Below, in pieces: positions 37,641 to 50,100 of a stretch of DNA of 64,000 bases (position 1 is its first letter; each line of letters starts with the position of its first letter). The stretch lies in the NCBI GenBank assembly GCA_029582265.1, contig CM055833.1:28074288-28138287 (forward strand), read 5' to 3'. Origin of the DNA: Zoroaster sp. YZ-2022 (Eukaryota; Echinodermata; Asteroidea; Forcipulatida; Zoroasteridae). The notes under the pieces are model-generated. The model did no database searches, was not told where the DNA came from, and worked only from the letters and a program-made list of their open reading frames with translations. Made by a program: the position numbers and the translations under genes.

Positions 37641-38231
37641 TAACTTATGCTCATTTCTAATATTTATAGTATAGAATCTATATGTAGTAAATTCATCTCA
37701 TTCGATGAGTCATATGAAGGGCAGTGGACAAGGCTCACAGACACTAGACTGTGGACATTCCGATTACTGTTGAATGCAGACACGAGACTGCCCGAGTTGC
37801 TAATATTATTTATGTCAGAATCTGTACTTAATAAATTCAGCTCATTCGATGAGTCATACACACAAAGTATATGGTGGGTAGTGGACATGGTTTACACACA
37901 TTAGACTTTCTGATTACTACAATCTCGTACAACCAGCTGGAAAGATTTGTGGCACTTCAGGGAACTCTTAGGAAAACATTAATTAGAAATTAGAATCTCA
38001 CATAATGTGATCAATTGTTTCCAGGATTAGGGGTTGTCAATCCTTAAAAGACAATTAGCAGAAAAATAATATAATCACACCATAACATTTTTAGTTTTAA
38101 GAATCAGTCTATGAGAATCAGAATGAGGCTGGTGTCCAAAATAGTCTGGTGCCTGTGAGGTAATGCCCCACCTCACATTTGTGTGGAAAGACTGAATTTG
38201 CTTGTTATAATAAAAGCAGTAAAGTTAAATA

Positions 38232-38945
38232 TTGATCACTATTTCTGAAACGTCGAGTTGTAACCACCAGTTCTTTTCAGAACTAATTACTACTCAACTG
38301 AGAATTTCACATGGTGTCACCGCAAACAGTCTACTTTTTTATCCTTTTCACCATGCAAAGCTACAAATATTACTATTTTTAAGCCATCATAGGGAATGCC
38401 CAACTGTTCTTTCTGGAAACAGGCTACGTTCATATGAAAACGACATGTATCCCTTTAATTCCAAAGACAGAAATACATTATACAAAACAAGAAATAAGAG
38501 TATAACGAGCTCACAGGATAAACTTTTTTCATATATTTCTCACTGCAAGAATCCACAATAACAAGAATACAAGCCTTAAATCACAATAAACATTTTGCAG
38601 AATATCTTGCCTTTCACGCATAAAAGACTAACCCATTTCATTGCAAAATAAAATATCTTATTAAAACAAAGGCATCGTCATGCTGCTGTGATCATTGTTG
38701 CTCATCATAAAATAGTGAGTCATGTATATAATTGATGTATATAGAAATCATTAAGTTGCAGCTGACGGGCAGCATTTTAGATGTCAAGTAAGTAAGACTA
38801 ATTGCGGTGACACCATGTGGAATCTCAATTGAGTAGTAATTAGTCATTTAATTAACCCTCCTACTACTACAAGGGTCAAAATCAGTCAAAATTTTGATAT
38901 ACTCATTGGCGGATCCGGGGGGGGGGGGGCTGTAGCTCCCCCCCA
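38232..38945. repeat. Inverted pair of retroelement ends, then cut elements
   Basis: 38245-38365 repeats the 8585-8705 sequence (GAAACGTCGAGTTGTAACCA) on plus; 38780-38850 is the complement of its middle (GCGGTGACACCATGTGGAA). At 38852 a TTAA GGTCAAAA-word element starts and is broken at 38904 by GGCGGATCCGGGGGG, an end related to 12596. Confidence 0.6.
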
Positions 38946-39524
38946 AATCGTAAATAAAAAAATAAAAAAAATTTTTTAAAATAAAATTAAAAAACAACTT
39001 GACCCTAAAGATGGCGGTTAGTGAAACCTATGAAGCGTAGTATAACAAACAGTAGCAATAATGAGACAGAAACAGGACGATGCCGATTCCTTAATAATAA
39101 ATTTAATAACAGACCTTAACTGCCTTTGTTACTCAATAACTAATATTAATTAGTGATTAACCTAGGAAGTTTAGCCTTCACCTACAATGTACGTAGAATC
39201 GCTTGTTCTTATTTGGCTTTAATAATATGCTTTGGCATCAACTCTGGTGAGACTTGAGCAAGTTTAGTTGCAATTCACACGCCTTAACACAGGATTCCCG
39301 ATTCCATCATTGATCAGTGGGTCTTCGTATACTGAACATGATGACATCAACCTTGTATCACTCAACAATTACATCTTATGTCAATTGCGGTCAACTAAGA
39401 CTCTTATCATTAATAACTGTTCATTATTATTAATAAGATGTGAACTAAGTATTTTTGTAAGCAGCATTACATGCATAACATGAATTCATCTATGAACATT
39501 ATTAGTTCAATATTCACATAAGGA

Positions 39525-39960
39525 ATATACAACATTGGTAATTACTCGATTACAAAACTACCAAATTATTATCCAAAAGCTTACTTGATGTTAAGTTGAT
39601 AAAGGTACCAATCATCTTGACAAAAATTACTCTGTTTGGAGTGCTCTAATTAAGGAGAAAACACCAAAAAATATGAAAATTTGTTGCCGATGGCTACTTT
39701 TTGATGCATGTATTTTCTGTTAACATTGTGAAGGCCTTTTCACACTTGACTTACACTCCGCACTGAGCTGAAACTTTCACATGCTGGTTGTTAAATGTAT
39801 CTTGATTCAAAGAAAGTAAACATACTCACAGAATCAGTTATGCCAACATTACCAATGTTGTATCTTCCCTTCAATGTATATCTTGATTCAAAGAAAGTAA
39901 ACATACTCACAGAATCAGTTATGCCAACATTACCAATGTTGTATCTTCCCTTTTAGTCAA
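39525..39960 (+). mobile_element. GGTAATTACC-family element with duplicated right end
   Basis: Left end ATACAACATTGGTAATTACT; right end ACATTACCAATGTTGTATCT appears twice because an 81-bp segment starting TCTTGATTCAAAGAAAGTAA (39800, 39881) is duplicated in tandem. 38945-39525 is AT-rich and featureless to me. Confidence 0.75.
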
Positions 39961-40100
39961 GGTAAAAGTAATTGTTAGGATATATATGTGTGCATGTACT
40001 TCAATAATGAGAACATAGAATAACAATACAAAATATCAAAAGCTAGAAACATTCAAATATTTACAAACAATAATTAATCAGATGAATACTTTAGGATATA

Positions 40101-41297
40101 TTAACCCTAACCTTCCCAAATCCTCCAAAATCCTCTTTGCTAAAGGAAGGATTTTGGAGGATTGAGGTTATTAGGCATACTTGCCTTTCCATGGTACATT
40201 GTACATCCATGTTTGTTGTAGTGATTGCAAGGTCAGTGCTTGGGTCAGTGGACACTGTTTATTGCTCCATGCATGCAGGGAGGGTCCCTGGCCATGTACA
40301 TGTATCACAGATTAGAAACACATGTGTGCATACATGTCATGTGCTTGCTTTACTACTGAAGGATTTTGGATGATTCAGGTTATGTGTAAGCAAATGGGCC
40401 TGGGGAGTTAGGAAGGATTCAGGTTATGTGTAAGCAAATGGGCCTAGGGAGTTAGGAAGGATTCAGGTTATGTGTAAGCAAATGGGCCTAGGGAGTTAGG
40501 AAGGATTCAGGTTATGTGTAAGCAAATGGGCCTAGGGAGTTAGGAAGGATTCAGGTTATGTGTAAGCAAATGGGCCTAGGGAGTTAGGAAGGATTCAGGT
40601 TATGTGTAAGCAAATGGGCCTAGGGAGTTAGGAAGGATTCAGGTTATGTGTAAGCAAATGGGCCTAGGGAGTTAGGGAGGATTCAGGTTATGTGTAAGCA
40701 AATGGGCCTAGGGAGTTAGGAAGGATTCAGGTTATGTGTAAGCAAATGGGCCTAGGGAGTTAGGGAGGATTCAGGTTATGTGTAAGCAAATGGGCCTAGG
40801 GAGTTAGGAAGGATTCAGGTTATGTGTAAGCAAATGGGCCTAGGGAGTTAGGAAGGATTCAGGTTATGTGTAAGCAAATGGGCCTAGGGAGTTAGGAAGG
40901 ATTCAGGTTATGTGTAAGCAAGTGGGCCTAGGGAGTTAGGAATGATTCAGGTTATGTGTAAGCAAATGGGCCTAGGGAGTTAGGAAGGATTCAGGTTATG
41001 TGTAAGCAAATGGGCCTAGGGAGTTAGGAAGGATTCAGGTTATGTGTAAGCAAATGGGCCTAGGGAGTTAGGAAGGATTCAGGTTATGTGTAAGCAAATG
41101 GGCCTAGGGAGTTAGGAAGGATTCAGGTTATGTGTAAGCAAATGGGCCTAGGGAGTTAGGAAGGATTCAGGTTATGTGTAAGCAAATGGGCCAAGGGAGT
41201 TAGGAAGGATTCAGGTTATGTGTAAGCAAATGGGCCTAGGGAGTTAGGAAGGATTCAGGTTATGTGTAAGCAAATGGGCCTAGGGAGTTAGGGTTAA
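40101..41297 (+). mobile_element. TTAA-bounded CCCTAACC element enclosing a 44-bp minisatellite
   Basis: TTAACCCTAACCTTCCC at the left, GGGAGTTAGGGTTAA at the right. Between them, after about 270 bp, about 21 units of 44 bp (GGATTCAGGTTATGTGTAAG then CAAATGGGCCTAGGGAGTTA) run from about 40370 to 41293. The last unit merges with the right terminus. Confidence 0.9.
40370..41293 (+). repeat. 44-bp minisatellite, about 21 copies
   Basis: Units are nearly identical; single-base variants (GGGAGG for GGAAGG, GGCCAAGG for GGCCTAGG, AAGTGGG) mark individual copies. Contiguous, with no spacers. Confidence 0.95.
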
Positions 41298-41416
41298 TAG
41301 AGTTTATATCTATATGGTGTTAATAATGATATGAATTAATTCTACTCGTCAACACCAATGTATTTACCAAGATTATAACGTAGATTACAGTTAATTTAAT
41401 TTAAAACTGTATATCA

Positions 41417-41813
41417 ATTAAGCTTGAGCGATAACATCGAATATCGCGATACTTTTTTTTATTTATTCGATTACGATATCGAGAACCTTGTCAAGTTATC
41501 GAGATATCGGCAAATCACAATTAAAAAAATATATCACAATTTAAAAAAATTTGCCATTGTAAGTCAGAAATTCCATGGAAACAAAATTAGGAGTGTTTTC
41601 AGCTTGAAACAAAAGTGAACTACTTCAGAAGTACATACACACTATGTAAACGAATTTGTGATTTATTGTGACGCTTGTACATACCTGTGGTTATCAGCTC
41701 TAAAGCAATCATGCGTGAATGACAAAAATAATAATTGCGATACTATCGAAAATCGTGATATATGTTTGCCGATATATCGTGGATGAAAAAAATTGATATT
41801 GCCCAAGATTAAT
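41417..41813. mobile_element. Inverted-repeat element with ATATCGCGAT words
   Basis: ATTAAGCTTGAGCGATAACA at the left is complemented by GATATTGCCCAAGATTAAT at the right; the inside repeats TATCGATA-like words (ATATCGCGATAC, ATATATCGTG). About 397 bp, non-coding. Confidence 0.7.
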
Positions 41814-42278
41814 ATCAATACCAAATATTTCATAGTCTACGACAACAAAAATAACTTACTTAATTTTACATTTCAAGTTCAAAGGTGAAGACGACAATTA
41901 TGAGTGGCAATGAAATATGCAGATTTATACACAAAATTATGTAAATAAAGCTCTATTTTCAAAGAGCAAGTCCCTTCATTTGTAGCCGTCCCATGTTTAT
42001 CAATAAATTACACTGTACTGCAAACACTTACATATACAGGTGTATTAAAAAAGTACCGGTAAATCCTTTGGTTGAATTTAATTGCATATTGATGCTGTTA
42101 AAAAACCACTCAAACTTCCTCTTGATTTGCTGTCTTGAAATATTTGAACATGCATGAAAAATCCAAAAAGCATGGCCAATTTGTAAAATTCTAAACAGCC
42201 CTAATAAGGCAAATAATTTTGGATCATTGGTCAACATGTGGGATTAAATTCAAAGTTACCATGAAGTACACCTTATGT

Positions 42279-42517
42279 ATATACACTCACGGAATTTAAA
42301 AACGCATCAACTTATATTTCTCAATAAATATGTATAACTTATATGCAGTGATAAATTGAAGCCATAATTGTACATAGCACTTTTATTGTGTCAGTATGAT
42401 GTGAAAATTTGCGCTCATGCTTGACTGAGAAAGTTTTGATTAAAATATCATAAATATCTGCTGTTGAAAAAAATGTGAAATATTGGGATGATGCGTTTTT
42501 AAATTCTGGGAGTATAT
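42279..42517. mobile_element. Tc1/mariner-type miniature element
   Basis: TATACACTCACGGAATTTAA with AAACGCATCA at the left, TGATGCGTTTTTAAATTCTG with GGAGTATA at the right: inverted ends of about 28 bp with TA edges, 239 bp. Confidence 0.75.
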
Positions 42518-43906
42518 ATATGACTCCTCTTAAAAACTGAAGAGCGCCCTCGCTGAAGGCGCAAATGGAGGTAACACATTGGCTAACATATGCGTATTAC
42601 AAGCATACATTAGGGCGTCGTCATTGATAAGGTCAATTTAACTAGATACAAATTTGAGTAGAACATTACACAACAAATAGGTATAAAAAATGAGTCATGT
42701 TACTTTGTAGAAGTAATGTAAAAATTCAACCTTGATACTGCAGTCTGGTGACCTACATGAACAGAAACTGTACCATGATGTAATATACATGTACTGTACA
42801 TGAATGTCCCTTAGTATTGTCATAGCCAACCGCACAAACCAAGAATTAATTATGGATGATGTAGTCACAATGCTTTGAATGTACTCGTTACTCAACATAT
42901 GTAGAATACATTTACTATCACAGCGCCATGCAGGTTTAATAAGATTGTACTACAGCATATAAGTAGATTATACAGTCATTTTTAGACAACATTTTGGATA
43001 AGATAGAGACTTTTTGTCATTTGATGCGATATCGTATATTTTTGAAGATCACATTTTAACTACCTTTTATGGCATCTTCTAACATTTTCCAACATGCTGC
43101 ATTATGTACATTAATTAAAGATATCTTTGTATAAATATCTTGCTTCATACATGTATATTCAGTTTTGCATTTTGAGTACTTGCAGGTATTCTCACTTGAA
43201 ATAATTCTTTACTAAAAAAATCTCAGTTACAAACCCTAAACCCCCTTCAACAACTGGCTAGACACCCAATGTAACAACATCCATCAGTTGTCTCCGAGTG
43301 TAAAGCCAGTGCAACAAATATTTCAGCAAGAACTAAATATCTTGTGTTCTCTGCTCACTTTAACAAGATCCAGCAGATTTTTTGTTTACATATGTTGCAT
43401 TCTGTTGTGGTCAGCATGGTTAGGGTTAAACCCTTAACAGTATTGATAGCATTAACTACTTTCGAAAAACATATTGCAACAAGTTAATTAAATATTTGCT
43501 TGAATATGATCATTCTCATAAGAACTGAACACAACATAATAATAACAAATGCAGGTACAGCTTATATTTCATTTAAACAATCAATCACACACAGTGAAAC
43601 ACAAATTTGGTCAATGAAAATACAAACATTGAAACATAGATCAATTAAGTCAATGCCCGTAATACTGTAAATAATGTCATTTGTGCATATATTCAATATT
43701 ATGACAAAATAGGTTGTACCGGAACCTGATAGTACTGTTTTTATATTCTGGAGAGAATGGTTTGATACAGAAATTTTTTCAAAATTTATTCTGATTTGTG
43801 AATTGTTAAAGTAAACAACTATATATTTGAATTCAGAAAAACCAGCACACGGCCCGTTTTGTGATGAAAAATCTTCATTAATAACTCAAGCCAGAAAACA
43901 CAATAA

Positions 43907-44058
43907 ATCCTGCAAAATATTTCATAAAGTTGCCAAGCAAAGTTGCTCAGCAGATTTTCTTGGTTACCAGCCAAAAAATGAGTGTACTTTGGGCTGGTAG
44001 TCTGTTTTATTTTGCTTCGCAAAATTCTCTGCTTAGTAGCTCTAAGAGATTGGCCCCT
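43907..44058 (-). mobile_element. GCTTAGTAGCTCTAAGAGATTGGCCCC element
   Basis: Inverted relative of 25549-25708 (TTGGTTACCAGCCAAA, GCTTAGTAGCTCTAAGAGAT). About 42520-43900 shows no recognised element or gene. Confidence 0.6.
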
Positions 44059-44089
44059 GGTCTAAGCACTGGTATGCCTTTTCCATCTA

Positions 44090-44464
44090 TTAACCCTCCT
44101 ACTGTTTGACCATTTGAAACCATTCAAAATTTCCACTTACCAAAATGCCCATTGGTTTTGTACACACATGGTGATACCATTTGAACAGTGTTGGTAGCAA
44201 GCTTTACTACCATTCAAATCCATTCAAATGCATAGAGGGTCCATTTATTCACCACTTAGAAGTATCCAAACAAGGTTTTGTATTAGCTGTACTACCATTT
44301 GTAAAGATCCAAACAAGGTTTTGTATTAGCTGACCTTCCATTCAAAACCATTTGGGGGAATCAATACTGTACACAGTTATTTCACCATTCAAAACCACAA
44401 AAGCGAATGGTTTCAAATGGTGGATCAACTTGTATGACAAAGGTACCAGAAGTAGGAGGGTTAA
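44090..44464. mobile_element. TTAA-bounded element, CATTCAAA-word family
   Basis: TTAACCCTCCTACTGTTTGA ... CAGAAGTAGGAGGGTTAA. The interior repeats CCATT(C/T)(A/G)AA and its complement. A longer copy is at 60482-61138 and a fragment at 53891-54060. Confidence 0.85.
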
Positions 44465-44568
44465 AAAATGTCAGTAATATCACATGAAATAGGTTTCCAT
44501 TATTACTCACTCCGTTACCAATGACAATGTATCCATATCTGTGATACATGAAGTAAAATAAAATACCC

Positions 44569-44955
44569 TTAACCCTCCTATGCCCAGGCTGAAATTTGGC
44601 CCAGTAAGCACCGCACCCACTGAGTCACTTGAGTATTTTTGGTTGCATTGCCAATTGGTAGGTCAAACCACAGAGTCACACAGAGCTGTGTATGTACTGT
44701 CGAGTGGTTTTGGTTTGACCTATCCTAGCCACATATCCTAGCCACATGTCCTTGCATTTATTTGAGTGCACTGCACAAAGTCAATGGGTTGGGAGTTACA
44801 TACAAATTTTGAGTGTCTTTGATTGGTTTTGGTTTGACCTCCTATCACAGCCACATGTGCTTGCATGTATTTGAGTGCACTGCACAAAGTCAATGGGTTA
44901 AGAGAGACATACAAATTTTGAGTGTCTTTGATTGTTAAACCTATAGGAGGGTTAA
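44569..44955. mobile_element. TTAA-bounded element, GGTTTTGGTTTGACCT-word family
   Basis: TTAACCCTCCTATGCCCAGG ... CCTATAGGAGGGTTAA. A block of about 115 bp (CACATGTGCTTGCATGTATT, CACTGCACAAAGTCAATGGG) is repeated in tandem. 44956-46740 shows nothing I can name apart from the likely JPT 3' UTR. Confidence 0.8.
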
Positions 44956-46767
44956 GAAGATAAATTATCCATGATCCACCAATCCCCCATTATGGATGAA
45001 TTAGCTGGTGGGAAGGAGACCACCCTTATACATGAACAAGATACTCCCATAATAATGAAGCATTTCAATCACCTTGTATTCCTAGTTGACAAGTCCTGAA
45101 CTGGGAATGAACAATGCTGAATCGAGATCATGACTTGGACGAAGGTTGATGAGCAAGTCGTGAAATACAACATGATTAGAATGCAGCACTATGCGAGGTA
45201 TTAGTCACCGGAATGTCTGGGTAACATTCGGATGCTCTATCTTTATAAATGTGCAACCCTCGTTTATTTGCTCTGCACATGTATGCAAAAGAACCTTACA
45301 AGTACTATACATGTTAATAGCTTCAACTATTGGATACAATGTTTTTCAATGAAAAACGAATTTGAAATCCCTATTTTTGTTTCTTGACCTTGTTTTAAAT
45401 TACTCAAACTAGACTAACATTTTATATTTATCCATGCAAGAAATGAAGTCCGACAGAGATTTACAGCGGGACAATTAATACAACATGTAGATCGGATCAA
45501 TTGTGTGTGAACATTCTTATAGCGACAGTGAATAATCATGCATTAAAGTGACTGTTACACAGTTGAAACGTTACAGCAAACATTGAGCAAGCACTTACAC
45601 GTACAATCAAATTTGCCGATTACTTCATAGGAAGACCAACTTACTTTAAAATTAATAAACTCACCTATTACTTTTCAATGAGTTTTGTTGCTGGAGCCAA
45701 AAGCCACACATACTCTATGTATTCAATAGCAAAGATTTGTACCAAACATTTGCATCATTTCTATAAGACTCAACAAAATGTTTCAGTTAATAACGAGCCT
45801 TAAGTAAATTGCATATTATATTAAATGCATTTTAACTTTTGTTATGATGTAAACCCTTCTAAAAGGCACTGAATAATTAAGCGATTTTAACTGGCTTTAA
45901 TTGAAAAAACTCTAGTTAGTACTGTACTAAGTACATGCATTTTTGTAAGAAAATCCCAGTGATTACTGATAATACACACATACTAGGATTTCAAGTACCA
46001 TCTGCCATTAATGTTTTTGCTCTTTGGGAGTGTGCAGTCAATTATTTAAGTTCTCTCAAATTAATTGAGTTCTCTCAAAGTGTGATGCAGTGCATATTAA
46101 ATATGGTCATCTGTATGACTTATTTGTATTAAAATTGACATTTACTGTGGGACACAAATGCAAATTGTACATAATGAGAGCTATAAAATTGAATTGTTAC
46201 ATTTTACATACAGCATACATGTAGTTTTGTTCAGTCCACGGAGTGTCTGGTAAGGCTATTAATCTTTCGCCATTCATAAAATTAGCCCAATCATATCCCT
46301 TATTACACATCATGTGAATATCTTGAACTAAGGTAAACACAGGAAAGTATGTGCATTCGGTAGTGTATGTTCTGCAACACGTAATACGTGTCATGCACAC
46401 AAAGAGCAACACACGTCTAAGTATTTTCATCAATGAAGACAGGCATGCATTAACATGTGAAGACATCTTACAGTGTCTTCATGTACATGCACAAGCTGAT
46501 GTGTTTGCATAAATGGGCATTTCATCAAATATGCCCACATGTAAAGTTGTCCTAGGGGCGCAGCTTAGAAGCAAACAGTAATAGGTCAATTACCAGGGGG
46601 GATAAGGTAGAGTCTGAATAGTACCCAATCCTTTCCTTCCTTAAGTTTGCCACAACTTATGGCTAATGAATCATTGGATTGCAAATAACTGGTTAAGGAA
46701 AAAAAGGAATTGAAGTGCACTAGCCCAATCAGGCCACAAGCCCCCCTCCCTCCAGTTCCCTTTCTCC

Positions 46768-46826
46768 ACCCACAAAGGGTCTGAACCCACAAAGGGTCTG
46801 AACCCACAAAGGGTCAGAACCCACCA
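46768..46826 (+). repeat. 19-bp tandem repeat in JPT 3' flank
   Basis: CCCACAAAGGGTCTGAA repeated three times, the last with CAGAA. It lies in the probable JPT 3' UTR (minus strand). Confidence 0.85.
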
Positions 46827-46850
46827 ATAGCTAAACTAACATCAGAGTTT

Positions 46851-46886
46851 ACAAGAAATTACCAAAGTCCTTTCCACCAGGAACAG
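46851..46886 (-). repeat. Duplicated fragment of the JPT C-terminal coding end
   Basis: On the minus strand this reads VPGGKDFGNFL-stop, close to the true C-terminus PPGGKDSGIF at about 46984-47018; the shared DNA is CCTTTCCACC with similar flanks. It lies about 90-120 bp past the JPT stop and probably arose by local duplication. Confidence 0.45.
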
Positions 46887-46971
46887 TGACCTAACGTTAC
46901 CACCACCCCCCCCCCCCCCAACAGGACATGTGTCCTCCCCGTGCCCCTTTCTCTGCCCACAAACCTAGAAA

Positions 46972-47168
46972 TCAGAATCCACCTGAGAAAATACCAGAGT
47001 CCTTTCCACCTGGTGGCTGCCTCTTCATAGCTTGCTTGTTCTCTACTCTACCTCCTGCTGCAGGCATGTTGGCTGGGTCGAGCTTGATAGGCTTGCTACG
47101 GCCCTGGCTACCTCCCTCAGCCACGTCTCCTGTTGAGGTCGGGGAACCGGTCACTGGGTTGTTTCCCA
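46972..47168 (-). CDS. JPT: JPT exon 3 (second PPGG motif and stop)
   Basis: 197 nt including TGA, after CCTTTTTCTTTTCTCCAG. It encodes VGNNPVTGSPTSTGDVAEGG, SKPIKLDPANMPAAGG and KRQPPGGKDSGIFSGGF. The PPGGKxSxIF C-terminus is a family signature. Confidence 0.92.
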
Positions 47169-50100
47169 CTGGAGAAAAGAAAAAGGTTGTGTTTGGATTT
47201 AATTCACGGGTGTTAATATACGTCACAGGTGTTAATTCACGCAATGAGTGTCAGTAAGCCAGGTATCATGGTATGGTTGTTAGAGAATTACAAGTTTATA
47301 TTCAATGCAAAAAACATCTTTCTTAAAGTTAATGCACAATTGTTGATGATTTAGATAAAAGAGCAAGAAAATGAGAAAACATATTGCAATGGACTGCAAA
47401 ACACATTCTTGCAAGATTAAAAATAGTGTTTCTTAACAGCAACACAGAGCTAGACAAAATTGTATTCTAGTGTGGTCTACAGGTACAACGCGCAATTTGG
47501 GCAAATGTTGTTCATTTTCGGTAAGGAAACAAGTTAATTTAAGTCTCCATTTTTTTATATTACTTATTTGAGGTCTTGAAGGATTTTATTTTTTAATTCA
47601 CCTTTATACAAGTATGTGTGTGGTAACACTGATGCTCGTCTTATGTTCAATGTAAATTTAACAATGTCCCAAAACCATTTTAATGAAAGTCATTTTTAAT
47701 CAAGATGAGACTGTGACTATGCCACTAGAAAAAGTAAATTGAAAGTGCATGCCAATGGTTTATAGGTACACAAACACGGCAACTTGGCCAAGATGATCAA
47801 GGTAAACAAGTATAGTGTTAGTATAATGAATGTTTATGAGAACAATGGTGAGAATATATTCATGAGTTGAAAGATGGAAAGTTCCATTCAACTCGGCTTC
47901 GCCTCGTTGAATGGAACATTCCATCTTTCAACGAATGAAAATATTCTCTCCATTGCACGAATGCAAAACATTCATTATTTGTTTTATATAACATCCAAGT
48001 AGATCTTTGTCATTTGATTGGAGGATAAAACTATAAGAATAAACAAAATATACAAGACTGTATTCTGGCATCCACTACTTTATTTTTCAGCTTGTGACGC
48101 ACGGTTTACTCGAATGGTTGTGTCTTGTGTATATAACGAATGATGTGATCTAGCGTCGTACAATAGAAATACACGGTGAATGGAACCAAAATGCATGGTT
48201 TATGACGTAGGCCATGTAATGGTTTGATTAACCCTAACCACCCCACATCACACAAAATGCTCTATGAGGTATTGGAGCATTTTGTGTGATTGAGGAAGGA
48301 TGCTATATATTTTCTGTGTTATTTTGGGTGATTGTGGAAGGATGCTACATTGTATATCTGTTCTGTGTTATTTTGTGTGATTGAGGAAGGATGCTAGATA
48401 TATGTGCTGGGTGATTTTGGGTGATTGAGGAAGGTGCTATATGTACATGTGTGCTGTGTGATTTTGTGGAGGATTGAGATACATGTAGGATGGCCATGTG
48501 CTGTGTGATTTTGTGGAGGATTGAGATAGGATGGCTATGTTGTGGTTGAATAGCTCCATGCTGTAATGCATCGGAAAGGTAAGATATTCCATGGAACTAC
48601 TTGTATTGTTTCAACTCATACAACTGTACTTGGCCAGCAAACAGACTATTCAATTTATACTGAGGTAAGTTTTATGCACTGGTAATAATAAAATGGCATT
48701 ATTTGCATACATTTCACACCATGTATCAATTTAGGAATACAATACCAGGTGAGTTACTTTTCATATTCAAATAAGATAACATAACTTTTTGTTAAACTTT
48801 CCTATAAATGTGAGTACAAACTGCTGCGCATCCCCAGTTCACATTTTTTGTTCATAATAAAGGGATAAAGGCAAAGGGTACAGGTATGTGTGATTTTGTG
48901 TGATTGAGGCAGTGGGCACACTACACACGAAATACAGCATAATATATTGGGTGATTTTGGAGTATTCAGGAACCTTCCAAATTTTATGAAGACATTTTGT
49001 AGCATTTTGTGTGATTGAGGATGCATCCTACCTAAAAGGGCCAGGGGGTTAGGGTTAATGAATGCTGCGTGACCTACAATCCTCAAATCAAATGACAAGG
49101 ATCTACCTGGGTGTTATATAAACATGTTGGTCTGATGCATGCATGGCTCCCTCAAGTTTGGCATCATTTTATTGTAAATACTATTCTGCCATCTCAGAAG
49201 GTAAGTAAATCTGTCCCTACCCCTTCCTTTAACCAATTTCCTGCCCCCCACAAAAATAATGATAATAAGAATATTTAAAAAATAACAAAAATAAACATGA
49301 ATAATAATAATTATAATACTTACAATGTATACTATAGTATTATTAATAAATTCCCTAATAAGCACCAAAAATGTTGTTGGGGTAATATTAAAGGGATTGT
49401 ACAGCATTGGTAAAACAGGCCAGGGATTTCATTCTGTTTGGGCAAGAACAACTGAGTAAAGGGCATAATTTCTACTAGAATATATCAGAATGTCTATGGG
49501 AATATTGTTAAGGGGCACCGAGGCCAAGACCAGGGCACCGAGGCCAAGACCAGGGCACCGAGGCCAAGGCACCGAGGCCAAGTCCCGGGCACCGAGGCCA
49601 AGTCCCGGGCACCGAGGCCAAGACCCGGGCACCGAGGCCAAGGCCAGGGCACCGAGACCAAGGCCAGGGCACCGAGGCCAAGACCAGGGCACCGAGGCCA
49701 AGACCAGGGCGCCAAGGCCAGGGCACCGAGGCCAAGACCAGGGCACCGAGGCCAAGACCAGGGCACCGAGGCCAAGACCAGGGCACCGAGGCCAAGACAG
49801 AGGCAGTAGCCTCTGTGTTATTCTAGGCCTGGTAAAACTTATGTAAAGTGTAAAGCATACATCAATACTTTATGTATAGAAACCAACATGTGAAAATTTC
49901 AGCTTAATCCGTTGTGTTGTTAAAAAGAAATGGTGAAAATGCATTCAAGTTTGTTTGTGCACATTCTTAAAATGGAAAATGGACAAAGCCCAGATCCATT
50001 TCAACATTTGTAGTACATTTAACGTTTTCTCAAAAATGAAAGCATGTCAAATGGAATAATTTCTCAGGATGTTTGGTACCATCACCAACTTCACATCAAG

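Noticed and set aside
40370..41293. Regular repeats that could suggest a CRISPR array
   Set aside because: The 44-bp units are contiguous with no spacers, the DNA is eukaryotic, and the array lies within transposon ends; it is a minisatellite.
49429..49846. Overlapping 93-118-residue open frames on both strands rich in Pro/Arg/Gly/Trp
   Set aside because: They are translations of the 20-bp minisatellite, which is open in several frames because of its composition.
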